Origin: AP-15 sp963812675 | GTDB taxonomy: Bacteria > Pseudomonadota > Alphaproteobacteria > ATCC43930 > CGMCC-115725 | NCBI GenBank assembly: GCA_963812675.1 | Contig: CAWEWR010000007.1 | Span: 558,001 to 622,000 of the forward strand | Length of the DNA stretch: 64,000 nt | Direction of reading: 5' to 3' | Part shown: one piece after another, positions 16,932-24,553 of the stretch | Layout: every line of letters begins with the position of its first letter | How positions within the stretch are numbered: the stretch's first letter is position 1 | The notes under the pieces: generated by a model | What the model saw: only the letters and a program-made list of their open reading frames with translations | Told to the model about the DNA's origin: nothing | The model's database searches: none | Translations under genes and position numbers: made by a program

Positions 16932-17369
16932 GTGGACCACGAGAACTATCCGGACCCTTACCTGCGTGACATCCTGACCAGTGTGCGCACAATCGCGGTC
17001 GTCGGCGCGAGCCCGCGACGCGAGCGGCCGAGCCATGGCGTGATGGCCTATCTGCAGCGGCGCGGCTACCGGGCGATCCCGATCAATCCCAACGCGGCCG
17101 GCGGCAAGATCAACGGCGAGACCTGTTACGCGAGGCTCGCCGATGTTCCTGAACCGATCGACATGGTGGACGTGTTTCGCCGGACCGAAATGGCCGGCGC
17201 GGTCGTCGATGAGGCGATCGCCGCCGGGGCCAACGTGGTGTGGATGCAGCTCGGCGTCCGCGATGATGACGCCGCCGCCCGCGCCGAGGCCCATGGGCTT
17301 CAGGTCGTCATGAACCGCTGCCCGGCGATAGAAATTCCCCGCCTGGGATTGTCCCGCCTGGGATTGTAG
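16932..17369 (+). CDS. CoA-binding domain protein (YccU-like)
   Basis: A 145-residue Rossmann-fold CoA-binding protein. IAVVGASPRRERPSHGVMAYLQ near residue 20 is the nucleotide-binding loop, and VWMQLGVRDDDAAARAEAHG near residue 97 is the conserved second half. It starts with GTG at 16932, preceded by GAGGCGGAA, 7 bp after the crotonase gene. The protein ends RLGLSRLGL, produced by a perfect 15-bp tandem duplication just before the stop. Proteins of this family bind CoA or acyl-CoA; their role is mostly unknown. Confidence 0.9.
   Translation: MDHENYPDPYLRDILTSVRTIAVVGASPRRERPSHGVMAYLQRRGYRAIPINPNAAGGKINGETCYARLADVPEPIDMVDVFRRTEMAGAVVDEAIAAGANVVWMQLGVRDDDAAARAEAHGLQVVMNRCPAIEIPRLGLSRLGL
17338..17367 (+). 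repeat. 15-bp tandem duplication at the 3' end of the CoA-binding protein gene
   Basis: CCCGCCTGGGATTGT occurs twice without a gap (17338-17352 and 17353-17367), immediately before the TAG stop. The duplication is in frame and doubles the last residues to RLGLSRLGL. It looks like a replication-slippage event. Confidence 0.9.
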
Positions 17370-17374
17370 GGCGC

Positions 17375-18592
17375 ATGAACCGCCTGCTGCAGGATCTGCG
17401 GATCGTCGAGATCTCGGCCTTTGTCGCAGCGCCGCTCGGCGGCATGACGATGGCCCAGATGGGCGCCGACGTGATCCGCATCGACCCAATCGGCGGCGGC
17501 ATCGATTACGCGCGCTGGCCGGTGACGCGCGACGGCGCCAGCCTCTATTGGGCCGGTCTCAACAAAGCCAAGCGCTCCCTGGCATTGGCCCTCGACAAGC
17601 CCGAGGGCCGCGACATCGCGCGTGCCGTCATTACCGCTCCGGGTGCGGGTGGAGGCATCGTGCTGACCAACCTGCCGCCGTCGCGCGGGCTCGATTTCGC
17701 GACCCTGAAGGCGGCCCGCGACGACCTGATCATGCTGCGGCTCACCGGCAACCGCGACGGCTCGGCGGCGGTCGACTACACGGTCAACGCGGCGAGCGGG
17801 TTTCCGCTGGTCACGGGACAAGGCGGCGTGCCGGTCAATCATGTCCTGCCGGCCTGGGACATCGCGGCCGGGCTCTATCTCGCAACCGGGCTGCTGGCGG
17901 CGGAGCGCCATCGCTCGCGCACCGGCGAGGGCCAGGAGGTCGTGGCGGCGCTGTCGGACGTCATGCTCGCGACGGTCGGTAATCTCGGCTACATCGGCGA
18001 CGTGCAGATCAACGACACGGCGCGGCCGGCGATCGGCAACGACCTCTACGGCAGCTTCGGGCGCGATTTCGCGACGGCCGACGGCCGACGGGTCATGATC
18101 ATCGCGCTGACCCGCCGCCAGTGGCGCGCCCTCGGCGATGCGACCGGTCTCGGCGAGCGCCTAGCGATGATCGGGCTGATGATGGATGTGGATCTGGATA
18201 CCGAGGCCGGGCGCTACGAGGCGCGCGACGCTATCGGCGCGTTGCTCGCCCGCTGGTGCGCGAGCCATACCCTCGACGAGATCCGGCAAGCTTTCGCCGG
18301 CACCGGCGTGCTCTGGGGCCAATTTCAAGAATTTACCGAATTGGTGCGCCGCGACCCGCGCTGCTCCGAGGCCAACCCGCTGTTCGCTGCCGTCGATCAG
18401 CCCGGCATCGGCCGTTATCTCATGCCAGGTCTGCCGTTGGATTTTTCCGCCGACCCGCGTCAGCCGCCGCGCCCGGCGCCGCTCCTCGGCGAACACACCG
18501 ATATCGTGCTTACCGAAGTCCTCGGTCTCTCATCAGGCGAGATCGGCCGGCTTCACGACGAGCGCGTGGTCGCCGGGCCGAACGGCCGCTGA
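17375..18592 (+). CDS. Class III CoA transferase (CaiB/BaiF family), 2-methylfumaryl-CoA isomerase-like
   Basis: A 405-residue family III CoA transferase. The N-terminal FVAAPLGGMTMAQMGADVI and the GGGIDYARWPVT segment, then VDYTVNAASGFPLVTG and PVNHVLPAWDIAAG, match my memory of Mct, the intramolecular C1-C4 CoA transferase (2-methylfumaryl-CoA isomerase) of the 3-hydroxypropionate bicycle. The catalytic Asp is expected in AWDIAAG. AARHRSRTGEGQ-type and C-terminal PGIGRYLMPGLPLDF segments also fit. It starts 5 bp after the CoA-binding gene, in an operon with the crotonase. No other 3-hydroxypropionate-cycle gene is in the window, so the true substrate may differ. Confidence 0.85.
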   Translation: MNRLLQDLRIVEISAFVAAPLGGMTMAQMGADVIRIDPIGGGIDYARWPVTRDGASLYWAGLNKAKRSLALALDKPEGRDIARAVITAPGAGGGIVLTNLPPSRGLDFATLKAARDDLIMLRLTGNRDGSAAVDYTVNAASGFPLVTGQGGVPVNHVLPAWDIAAGLYLATGLLAAERHRSRTGEGQEVVAALSDVMLATVGNLGYIGDVQINDTARPAIGNDLYGSFGRDFATADGRRVMIIALTRRQWRALGDATGLGERLAMIGLMMDVDLDTEAGRYEARDAIGALLARWCASHTLDEIRQAFAGTGVLWGQFQEFTELVRRDPRCSEANPLFAAVDQPGIGRYLMPGLPLDFSADPRQPPRPAPLLGEHTDIVLTEVLGLSSGEIGRLHDERVVAGPNGR

Positions 18593-18598
18593 CGGCCC

Positions 18599-18835
18599 TC
18601 AACCTTCGCGCTCGCGCTGCCGCAGTTCCACGAGCAACTGACGCACCCGCCGCGCGGTGCGCAGCTTGCGGGCGATATCGGGAGCGAGGCGCAGATCGCC
18701 CTGCGCGTCCAGCCAGCCGGCCTCGACATCCGGCGGCAGCTCGCGCATCGCCTCGGCGAATGCCGTGAAAATCTCCCCCACCTCGCGCGCATCGAGCCGC
18801 CGTTCCCTGGCCACGCCGCCACCTCTCTCCGGCAT
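18599..18835 (-). CDS. Small hypothetical protein, 78 residues
   Basis: A 78-residue reading frame beginning MPERGGGVARERRLDAREVG. It contains an alternating acidic and basic helical pattern (FTAFAEAMRELPPDVEAGW and then ARKLRTARRVRQLLVEL). Predicted all-helical and soluble. It converges with the CoA transferase, leaving 6 bp between the stops. The ATG has no clear ribosome-binding site, and the open frame extends upstream into non-conserved sequence, so the start is uncertain. I do not recognise the family. Composition looks like real coding sequence but there is no independent support. Confidence 0.5.
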   Translation of the reverse strand: MPERGGGVARERRLDAREVGEIFTAFAEAMRELPPDVEAGWLDAQGDLRLAPDIARKLRTARRVRQLLVELRQREREG

Positions 18836-18881
18836 CGTCAACGGAGAGACTAGTACAGCGCTCCTAAAATGCCGAGCACTG

Positions 18882-18917
18882 AGCCCCTCTTCCGCAGTTT
18901 GGTGCAGGAGAGGGGCT
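18882..18917. repeat. GC-rich palindromic element (copy 2), overlapping a stop codon
   Basis: AGCCCCTCTTCC at the left arm and GGAGAGGGGCT at the right arm, with a GCAG/TGCA centre. This is the same CCCCTCTCC/GGAGAGGGG core as the other copies. Its right arm covers the first two bases of the TAG stop of the radical SAM gene (18916-18918), so the hairpin begins exactly at the end of that gene. Confidence 0.75.
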
Positions 18918-19998
18918 AAAACAGCGGCAGCTGGTCGCCTTTTTGCGGTGGAGGGCAAAATAGGGTCGTATCGAGCGATTGCGTCGTTCGCTGGTTGAAA
19001 CCGAGCTTGCGGCAGGTACGGTCGAAGCGCAGCCGCAGCATGTCGGCATAGGGGCCGGTGCCGGTCATGCGCTTTGACCAGGTCGAGTCGTAGAGCCGGC
19101 CGCCATGGGTTTGCGCGACGAGCGAGAGCACGTGGGCCGCCTTGTCCGGGAAGTGTTCCTCGAGCCATTCCTTGAAGAGGGATTTCAGTTCGAGCGGCAG
19201 GCGCAGCAAGGTATAGCCGGCCGAGGTCGCACCGGCGGCGCGGGCCCGTTCGAGGATCTGCTCCATCTCGTTGTCGTTCAATGCCGGGATCATCGGCGCG
19301 CTGAGAACACCGGTCGGGAGCCCGGCGCCGGCAAGCGCCGCGATCGTCTCCAGCCGTCGCTCGGGGGTCGAGGCGCGCGGCTCCATGCTACGGGCCAGAG
19401 CTCGGTCGAGCGTCGTGACCGATATCGTCACGCTCGCGAGTTTGTCCTTGGCCATCTCGCCGAGGATGTCGAGGTCGCGCTGGACCAGCGCCGATTTCGT
19501 TACGATCGTGACCGGGTGGCGGAAATCGCGGAGCACCTCCAGGATCTCACGAGTGATGCCGAGCCGCCGTTCGACCGGCTGGTAAGGATCGGTATTGCTG
19601 CCGAGCGCGATCGGGCGGCAGCTATATCCTTTTTTCCTCAACTCGCCGACGAGCAACGCCGCCGCATCGGGCTTGTAGAACAGGCGGCTCTCGAAGTCGA
19701 GGCCGGGCGACAGCCCGAGATAGGCGTGGCTCGGCCTTGCGTAGCAATAAATGCAGCCGTGCTCGCAGCCGCGGTACGGATTGATCGAACGGTCGAAGCC
19801 GATGTCCGGCGAGTCGTTGCGGGCGATGATCGTCCGCGTGGAATCTACAGTCAAAGTCGTGGTCAACGGCGCCGGCTCTTCGTCGGCCGTCCCCCAACCG
19901 TCATCGAAGCCGACGCGCCTTTCGGCTTCGAAGCGTCCGCTATCGTTGGTCGCCGCGCCGCGTCCCTTGCGCGGCCTGACCGTGGCCGGCATATCCAT
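18916..19998 (-). CDS. PA0069 family radical SAM protein
   Basis: A 360-residue radical SAM protein of the PA0069 type, distantly related to spore photoproduct lyase. The Fe-S motif is GCEHGCIYCYARPSHAY near residue 75, the CxxxCxxC pattern. Family stretches follow: IALGSNTDPYQPVERRLGITR, VTIVTKSALVQRDLDIL and a YTLLRLPLELKSLFKEWL. The C-terminus ends in a short basic tail and GDQLPLF. Function is unknown, although DNA-photoproduct or nucleic-acid repair has been suggested for relatives. The ATG at 19998 is chosen because the conserved part begins soon after. An ATG at 20034 is also in frame. Confidence 0.88.
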   Translation of the reverse strand: MDMPATVRPRKGRGAATNDSGRFEAERRVGFDDGWGTADEEPAPLTTTLTVDSTRTIIARNDSPDIGFDRSINPYRGCEHGCIYCYARPSHAYLGLSPGLDFESRLFYKPDAAALLVGELRKKGYSCRPIALGSNTDPYQPVERRLGITREILEVLRDFRHPVTIVTKSALVQRDLDILGEMAKDKLASVTISVTTLDRALARSMEPRASTPERRLETIAALAGAGLPTGVLSAPMIPALNDNEMEQILERARAAGATSAGYTLLRLPLELKSLFKEWLEEHFPDKAAHVLSLVAQTHGGRLYDSTWSKRMTGTGPYADMLRLRFDRTCRKLGFNQRTTQSLDTTLFCPPPQKGDQLPLF

Positions 19999-20019
19999 GC
20001 CGCCGATAATGCCGCCTCT

Positions 20020-20763
20020 ATGAGAACAATTCAAGAACTATTTCCAACTGCTCCCTCGCCCCGCTTGCGGGGAGAGGGTCGGGGTGAGGGGCAGCTGTCC
20101 GCAATTATCCCCACATTGAATGCAGCCGACACGCTGGCGGGGCTGGTAGAGCAGCTGGGGGAGACCGCCATTGTCAAAGAGATCGTCGTTGTCGATGGCG
20201 GCTCATCGGACGATACCGCCGCTATCGCCGGGACGGCGGGCGCGCGCGTCATCGCAGCAGCGCGCGGACGGGGCGTTCAGCTCGCCGCGGGCGCCGGCGC
20301 CGCGACAGGCGATTGGCTGTTGTTTCTACACGCCGATTGCCGCCTTTCACCGGATTGGGAAGTGGCAGTCGCTGCTTTCCTTGCGGCGCCGGGGGCGACC
20401 GGCCGCGCCGGTTATTTCGACTTCGCGCTGGACGATGCTGCGCCCGCCGCGCGGCGGCTGGAGCGAATCGTCGCCTGGCGCTGCCGCGTTCTGGCGCTGC
20501 CCTATGGCGATCAAGGCCTGCTGATCGCCCGCAACCTTTATCACGCGGTCGGCGGCTTTGCGCCGTTGCCGTTGATGGAAGACGTCGACCTCGTGCGCCG
20601 CCTCGGCCGCCAGCGCCTCGCCCGCATCGGCGCGCGGTGCATCTCGTCGCCGCAACGCTACCGCCGGGAAGGATATTGGCGTCGGCCGCTGCGCAACCTG
20701 TTCTGCCTCTCGCTCTATTTCGCGGGGGTATCGCCCTGCCGGATCGCGCGGTTTTACGGCTGA
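20020..20763 (+). CDS. TIGR04283-type family 2 glycosyltransferase
   Basis: A 247-residue GT-A family 2 protein as numbered from the ATG at 20020. The catalytic half runs from LSAIIPTLNAADTLAGLVEQ through IVVVDGGSSDDTAAIA to FLHADCRLS (the DXD-like region). GYFDFALDD and PLMEDVDLVRRL then occupy the acceptor region. This matches the TIGR04283 group, often paired with a TIGR04282 protein, as here. Family members begin at the LSAIIPTLN position. The residues before it (SPRLRGEGRGEGQ) are the translation of a palindromic element, so the real start may be the CTG at 20095, which has GAGGGG before it. The next gene overlaps by 1 base. Confidence 0.85.
   Translation: MRTIQELFPTAPSPRLRGEGRGEGQLSAIIPTLNAADTLAGLVEQLGETAIVKEIVVVDGGSSDDTAAIAGTAGARVIAAARGRGVQLAAGAGAATGDWLLFLHADCRLSPDWEVAVAAFLAAPGATGRAGYFDFALDDAAPAARRLERIVAWRCRVLALPYGDQGLLIARNLYHAVGGFAPLPLMEDVDLVRRLGRQRLARIGARCISSPQRYRREGYWRRPLRNLFCLSLYFAGVSPCRIARFYG
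20053..20091. repeat. GC-rich palindromic element (copy 3), at the 5' end of the glycosyltransferase gene
   Basis: Arms CCCTCGCCCCGC and GCGGGGAGAGGG (20053-20078) form a strong hairpin, followed by TCGGGGTGAGGGG. Same core as the other copies. It lies inside the open reading frame of the glycosyltransferase and is read as SPRLRGEGRGEG. Confidence 0.85.
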
Positions 20764-21362
20764 TGCGGCGCACTCTCGTTCTGTTCGTGCGGGCGCCGCT
20801 GCTCGGGGCCGGCAAGCGACGTCTGGCGCGCGATATAGGCGATACGGCAGCGCTTCGCTTCGAGCGGTCGATGATCGCGCTGCTGCTGCGCCGTCTCGCT
20901 AAAGACGGGCGTTGGCGTCTGAGGATCGCAGTGACACCCGACAAGGCCCGCCGCCGCGCCGGTTGTTGGTGCCGCGGGGTAGAGGCCGCCGGGCAAGGCG
21001 CAGGCGATCTCGGGCTTCGGATGCGGCGCGCGCTCGAAACCTGCCGGGTCGGTCCGGTGGTGCTCGTCGGGGCCGACATCCCGGCGCTCCATGCCCGTCA
21101 TGTCGCCGCGGCTTTCCGCCTTCTCGGGAGTCACGACCTCGTTTTCGGTCCTGCCGCCGATGGCGGGTTCTGGCTCGTCGGCGCCCGTCACCCGCGACGC
21201 CTGCCTCGTTTATTCGCTGGGGTGCGCTGGTCAAGCCCCGATGCTCTCGCCGACACGCTCGCCGGCCTGCCTCGGCGGATCACGGTCGGGTATGCCGACC
21301 GGCTGGAAGACGTCGACGACGGGGATGCCTATCGCCGGCTCAGGCCGCGCCGCGGCTTCTGA
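20763..21362 (+). CDS. TIGR04282-type (DUF2064) glycosyltransferase-like protein
   Basis: A 199-residue nucleotidyl/glycosyltransferase-fold protein of the DUF2064/TIGR04282 group. LVLFVRAPLLGAGKRRLARDIGD is the N-terminal nucleotide-binding segment, and VLVGADIPALHARHVAAAF near residue 100 is the metal-binding Asp region. DLVFGPAADGGFWLVGAR near residue 126 is the most conserved block. The ATG overlaps the stop of the preceding TIGR04283 gene by one base (TGATG), so the two are translated together. Related pairs have been linked to arsenosugar or other sugar-lipid synthesis; the substrate here is unknown. Confidence 0.85.
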   Translation: MRRTLVLFVRAPLLGAGKRRLARDIGDTAALRFERSMIALLLRRLAKDGRWRLRIAVTPDKARRRAGCWCRGVEAAGQGAGDLGLRMRRALETCRVGPVVLVGADIPALHARHVAAAFRLLGSHDLVFGPAADGGFWLVGARHPRRLPRLFAGVRWSSPDALADTLAGLPRRITVGYADRLEDVDDGDAYRRLRPRRGF

Positions 21363-21363
21363 G

Positions 21364-21903
21364 TCAGCGCTTCAAATGTTCCTGCAGGCGCGGCATCAGC
21401 TCGACGAAATTGCAGGGGCGGAAGCGGTTGTCGAGCTGGTGGACGAGGATGCCTTCCCAGGCGTCGCGGCAGGCGCTCGGCGAGCCGGGCAGGGCGAAGA
21501 GATAGGTCCCGCCGGCGACCCCGGCCGTCGCCCGGCTCTGGATCGTCGAGGTGCCGACCTTGTCATAGCTGAGCCAGCGAAAGAGCTCGCCAAAGCCGGC
21601 GATTTCCTTCTCATAGACACTGTGAAAGGCCTCGGGTGTGACGTCCCGCCCGGTGACCCCGGTGCCGCCGGTCGAGATCACGACGTCGATGTCGGGATCG
21701 GCGATCCATTCCTTCAGCTGGGCGACGATCTGGTCCTGCTCGTCGCGCACGATCCGCCGCGCGGCGATGCGATGCCCGGCCGACGCCGCAAGGTCGGCGA
21801 GCGTATTGCCGGACCGGTCCTGAGCCGCGTCGCGGGTGTCCGACACCGTCAGCAAGGCGATGTTGACGGGCAGAAAAGGCCGGGTTTCATCGAGCCGGGG
21901 CAT
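21364..21903 (-). CDS. moaB: Molybdenum cofactor biosynthesis protein B
   Basis: A 179-residue MoaB/MogA-family protein that adenylylates molybdopterin before molybdate insertion. NIALLTVSDTRD opens the fold. VVISTGGTGVTGRDVTPEAF near residue 68 and LFALPGSPSACRDAWEGIL near residue 137 are the binding loops. The start is the ATG at 21903 with GGAG upstream; the open frame begins 6 codons earlier. It converges with the DUF2064 gene, with 1 bp between the stops. The rest of the molybdopterin pathway is not in the window. Confidence 0.92.
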   Translation of the reverse strand: MPRLDETRPFLPVNIALLTVSDTRDAAQDRSGNTLADLAASAGHRIAARRIVRDEQDQIVAQLKEWIADPDIDVVISTGGTGVTGRDVTPEAFHSVYEKEIAGFGELFRWLSYDKVGTSTIQSRATAGVAGGTYLFALPGSPSACRDAWEGILVHQLDNRFRPCNFVELMPRLQEHLKR

Positions 21904-21955
21904 CGCGCAGCTCCATTTCAAGTGCCATCAAGATAGGTCCGCAATCCGCGTGCTG

Positions 21956-22801
21956 CTAGGAGGTCACCCCGGGAGCGTCGGCGGCGAGGAGCTCGTCGAG
22001 GCGGGCGCGTAGCGACAAGAGGTCGCGCCAGCTTTCGCGCTTGCGCTCCGGCGTGCGCAATAGAAAGGACGGATGAAACATCGGCAGTGTCGGGACCGGC
22101 TGGCCGAGGCCGGGCACCGCGAGGTCGAACCACCGGCCGCGCAGCCGGGTGATGCCTTGGCTCTGCGCCAACAATGCACCGGCGGCGGTGCCGCCGCTGA
22201 GGACGAGCACCTTGGGGCGCACCAGCGCAATGAGACGGAATACGAAAGGCAGACAAGAGGCGATTTCCGCGGCCGTCGGCGTACGGTTGCCGGGAGGGCG
22301 CCAATAGATGACGTTGGTTATCAACACGCCGCTGCGGTCGAGACCGATCGCCGCCAGCATGCGGTCGAGCAGCTGGCCGGCGCGGCCGACAAACGGCCGG
22401 CCGATCCGGTCCTCGTCCGCGCCGGGGGCTTCGCCGATGATCATGACCGGCGCTGCCGGGTTGCCGTCGATGAAGACCGTGTTCGTCGCCGTGCGCTTCA
22501 GCGGGCAGCCGTCAAACTGGGCGACCAGCGTCGCCAGGGCCGCCACGCTGTCAGCGCCCGAGGCGAGCCGCCGTGCCGATTGGGCGGCCTCCCCCAGAGA
22601 TTCGGTCAGCGCAGGAGGCGGGGCGGCCGAAACGGGGCGGGTGGATGGCCCACGGATCGGCGCTGGCATCGCCGGGGGCGGCATGCTCGCCGCAGGCGGC
22701 GCAAACCGGTCTTCCGGCTCGAACGCGATCGCCTCGTCGGCCCCCATCTCGATGTACCAGCGCAGAAGAGCGAGCGCCGCCTCGCGATCATCGGCATTCA
22801 T
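21956..22801 (-). CDS. Type-4 uracil-DNA glycosylase with N-terminal extension
   Basis: A 281-residue family-4 UDG, which removes uracil from DNA. The signature GEAPGADEDRIGRPFVGRAG lies near residue 133 (motif A), ITNVIYWRPPGNRTP follows, and the His loop is PMFHPSFLLRTPERK near residue 249. An extension of about 90 residues precedes the catalytic core and includes a Pro/Ala-rich linker. An expected Fe-S cluster is plausible, with Cys in DGCPLKR and ASCLPF. The start ATG at 22801 has GGAGGG upstream. It is divergent from the ETF-QO gene, with 90 bp between them. Confidence 0.9.
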   Translation of the reverse strand: MNADDREAALALLRWYIEMGADEAIAFEPEDRFAPPAASMPPPAMPAPIRGPSTRPVSAAPPPALTESLGEAAQSARRLASGADSVAALATLVAQFDGCPLKRTATNTVFIDGNPAAPVMIIGEAPGADEDRIGRPFVGRAGQLLDRMLAAIGLDRSGVLITNVIYWRPPGNRTPTAAEIASCLPFVFRLIALVRPKVLVLSGGTAAGALLAQSQGITRLRGRWFDLAVPGLGQPVPTLPMFHPSFLLRTPERKRESWRDLLSLRARLDELLAADAPGVTS

Positions 22802-22891
22802 GGGGCGAGTCCCTCCATCCCAACGGAGCAGCGCACTCCCGTTTTTTTGCAGATCCTCTATAGTCGCTCCGGAGCGATCGGCGGAAGGGTG

Positions 22892-24529
22892 ATGGGCGAG
22901 GAGCGGGCGCCGCGCGAGCGGATGGAGTACGACGTCGTGATCGTCGGGGCCGGGCCGTCCGGCCTCGCCGCGGCAATTCGACTGAAGCAGCTCGCGGCCG
23001 CCGCCGAACGTGATCTCCGTGTATGCGTCGTCGAGAAGGGTTCCGAGGTCGGGGCCCACATTCTGTCCGGCGCCGTATTCGAGCCGCGAGCGCTGGGTGA
23101 GTTGATCCCGGACTGGCGCGAGCAAGGCGCCCCGTTGGTGACCCCGGCGGCGGAAGACCGCTTCCTGTTGCTGACGAAGACCCGTTCGCTACGCCTGCCG
23201 ACCCCACCGCAGATGGCGAACCACGGCAATTACATCATCAGCCTCGGCAATCTCTGCCGCTGGCTGGCGCAGCAGGCCGAAGCGCTTGGGGTCGAGATCT
23301 ATCCCGGCTTCGCCGCGGCCGAGGTGCTATACGACGCTGCCGGCCGCGTTCAGGGGGTCGCGACCGGCGACATGGGGATCGGCAAGGAGGGCCGGCCGAC
23401 CGATCGCTATCAGCCTGGGGTCGAGCTGATCGGCGGCGAGACATTGTTCGCCGAGGGTTGCCGCGGCTCGCTGACCAAGACATTGGTGCAGCGCTTCCGG
23501 CTGCGCGACGGCATCGACCCGCAGACTTATGCGATCGGCATCAAGGAATTGTGGGAGGTCGCGCCCGACCGGCACCAGCCCGGACTGGTCGTCCACACGA
23601 TCGGCTGGCCGCTAGACACGCCGACTTATGGCGGCTCCTTTCTGTATCACCTGGAAGAGCGGCAGGTGGCCGTCGGCTTTGTGATCGGGCTCGATTACAA
23701 GAACCCGTTTCTAAACCCGTTCGAAGAGTTCCAGCGCTTCAAGACGCACCCGGCGATCCGCCCGTTTTTCGAGGGCGGCAGACGGATCGCCTATGGCGCG
23801 CGGGCGCTCAACGAGGGCGGCTTTCAATCGATCCCGCGGCTCGATTTTCCAGGCGGCGCGCTCATCGGGGATGCCGCCGGATTTGTCAACGTACCGAAGA
23901 TCAAGGGCAACCACACCGCGATGAAATCGGGGATGATCGCGGCCGAGACCATATTCCGCCGGCTCTCGGGAGACGCGGGCGCCGAGGTAAGGGCCGCCCT
24001 CGAACAGAGCTGGGTTTGGGAGGAATTGCGGGAGGTGCGCAACATCAGGCCGAGCTTCCGCTGGGGCCTGTGGGCGGGTCTCGCCTATTCGGCGCTCGAT
24101 ACTTATGTCCTGCGCGGCAATGCGCCCTGGACACTTCACCACCACCCGGACCACCTGCAGCTGACCAGAGCCAGCGAGGCGCAACGGATCGAATATCCGA
24201 GGCCCGACGGCAAAATCACCTTCGACCGGCTTTCCTCGGTTTTTATTTCGAACACCAACCACGAGGAAGATCAGCCGCCGCATCTGCGGCTTCGTGACCC
24301 GGAAAAGGCGATCGCGGTCAATTATCGGCTCTACGATTCGCCCGAACAGCGCTATTGTCCGGCCGGCGTCTACGAGATCGTCGAAGAGGCCGGTACGAAC
24401 ACGCCGTATTTACAGATAAACGCGCAGAATTGTGTACACTGCAAGACCTGCGACATCAAGGATCCAGAGCAGAACATCGATTGGGTTGTGCCGGAGGGAG
24501 GCGGGGGGCCCAATTATCCAAACATGTGA
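22892..24529 (+). CDS. Electron transfer flavoprotein:ubiquinone oxidoreductase
   Basis: A 545-residue ETF-QO, which passes electrons from reduced ETF (fed by acyl-CoA dehydrogenases) to ubiquinone at the inner membrane. The FAD-binding VVIVGAGPSGLAAAIRLK lies near residues 15-32. SGAVFEPRAL and IGDAAGFVNVPKIKGNHTAM follow. The [4Fe-4S] site is CVHCKTC at residues 514-520 with an upstream Cys near residue 490 (YCPAG). Length is normal. The start is the ATG at 22892 after GGAAGGG; a second ATG is 10 codons in. The downstream TPR gene starts 24 bp later. It fits the acyl-CoA enzymes in the window. Confidence 0.95.
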   Translation: MGEERAPRERMEYDVVIVGAGPSGLAAAIRLKQLAAAAERDLRVCVVEKGSEVGAHILSGAVFEPRALGELIPDWREQGAPLVTPAAEDRFLLLTKTRSLRLPTPPQMANHGNYIISLGNLCRWLAQQAEALGVEIYPGFAAAEVLYDAAGRVQGVATGDMGIGKEGRPTDRYQPGVELIGGETLFAEGCRGSLTKTLVQRFRLRDGIDPQTYAIGIKELWEVAPDRHQPGLVVHTIGWPLDTPTYGGSFLYHLEERQVAVGFVIGLDYKNPFLNPFEEFQRFKTHPAIRPFFEGGRRIAYGARALNEGGFQSIPRLDFPGGALIGDAAGFVNVPKIKGNHTAMKSGMIAAETIFRRLSGDAGAEVRAALEQSWVWEELREVRNIRPSFRWGLWAGLAYSALDTYVLRGNAPWTLHHHPDHLQLTRASEAQRIEYPRPDGKITFDRLSSVFISNTNHEEDQPPHLRLRDPEKAIAVNYRLYDSPEQRYCPAGVYEIVEEAGTNTPYLQINAQNCVHCKTCDIKDPEQNIDWVVPEGGGGPNYPNM

Positions 24530-24553
24530 TACAGGTGAACGGGTAGAGAATAC

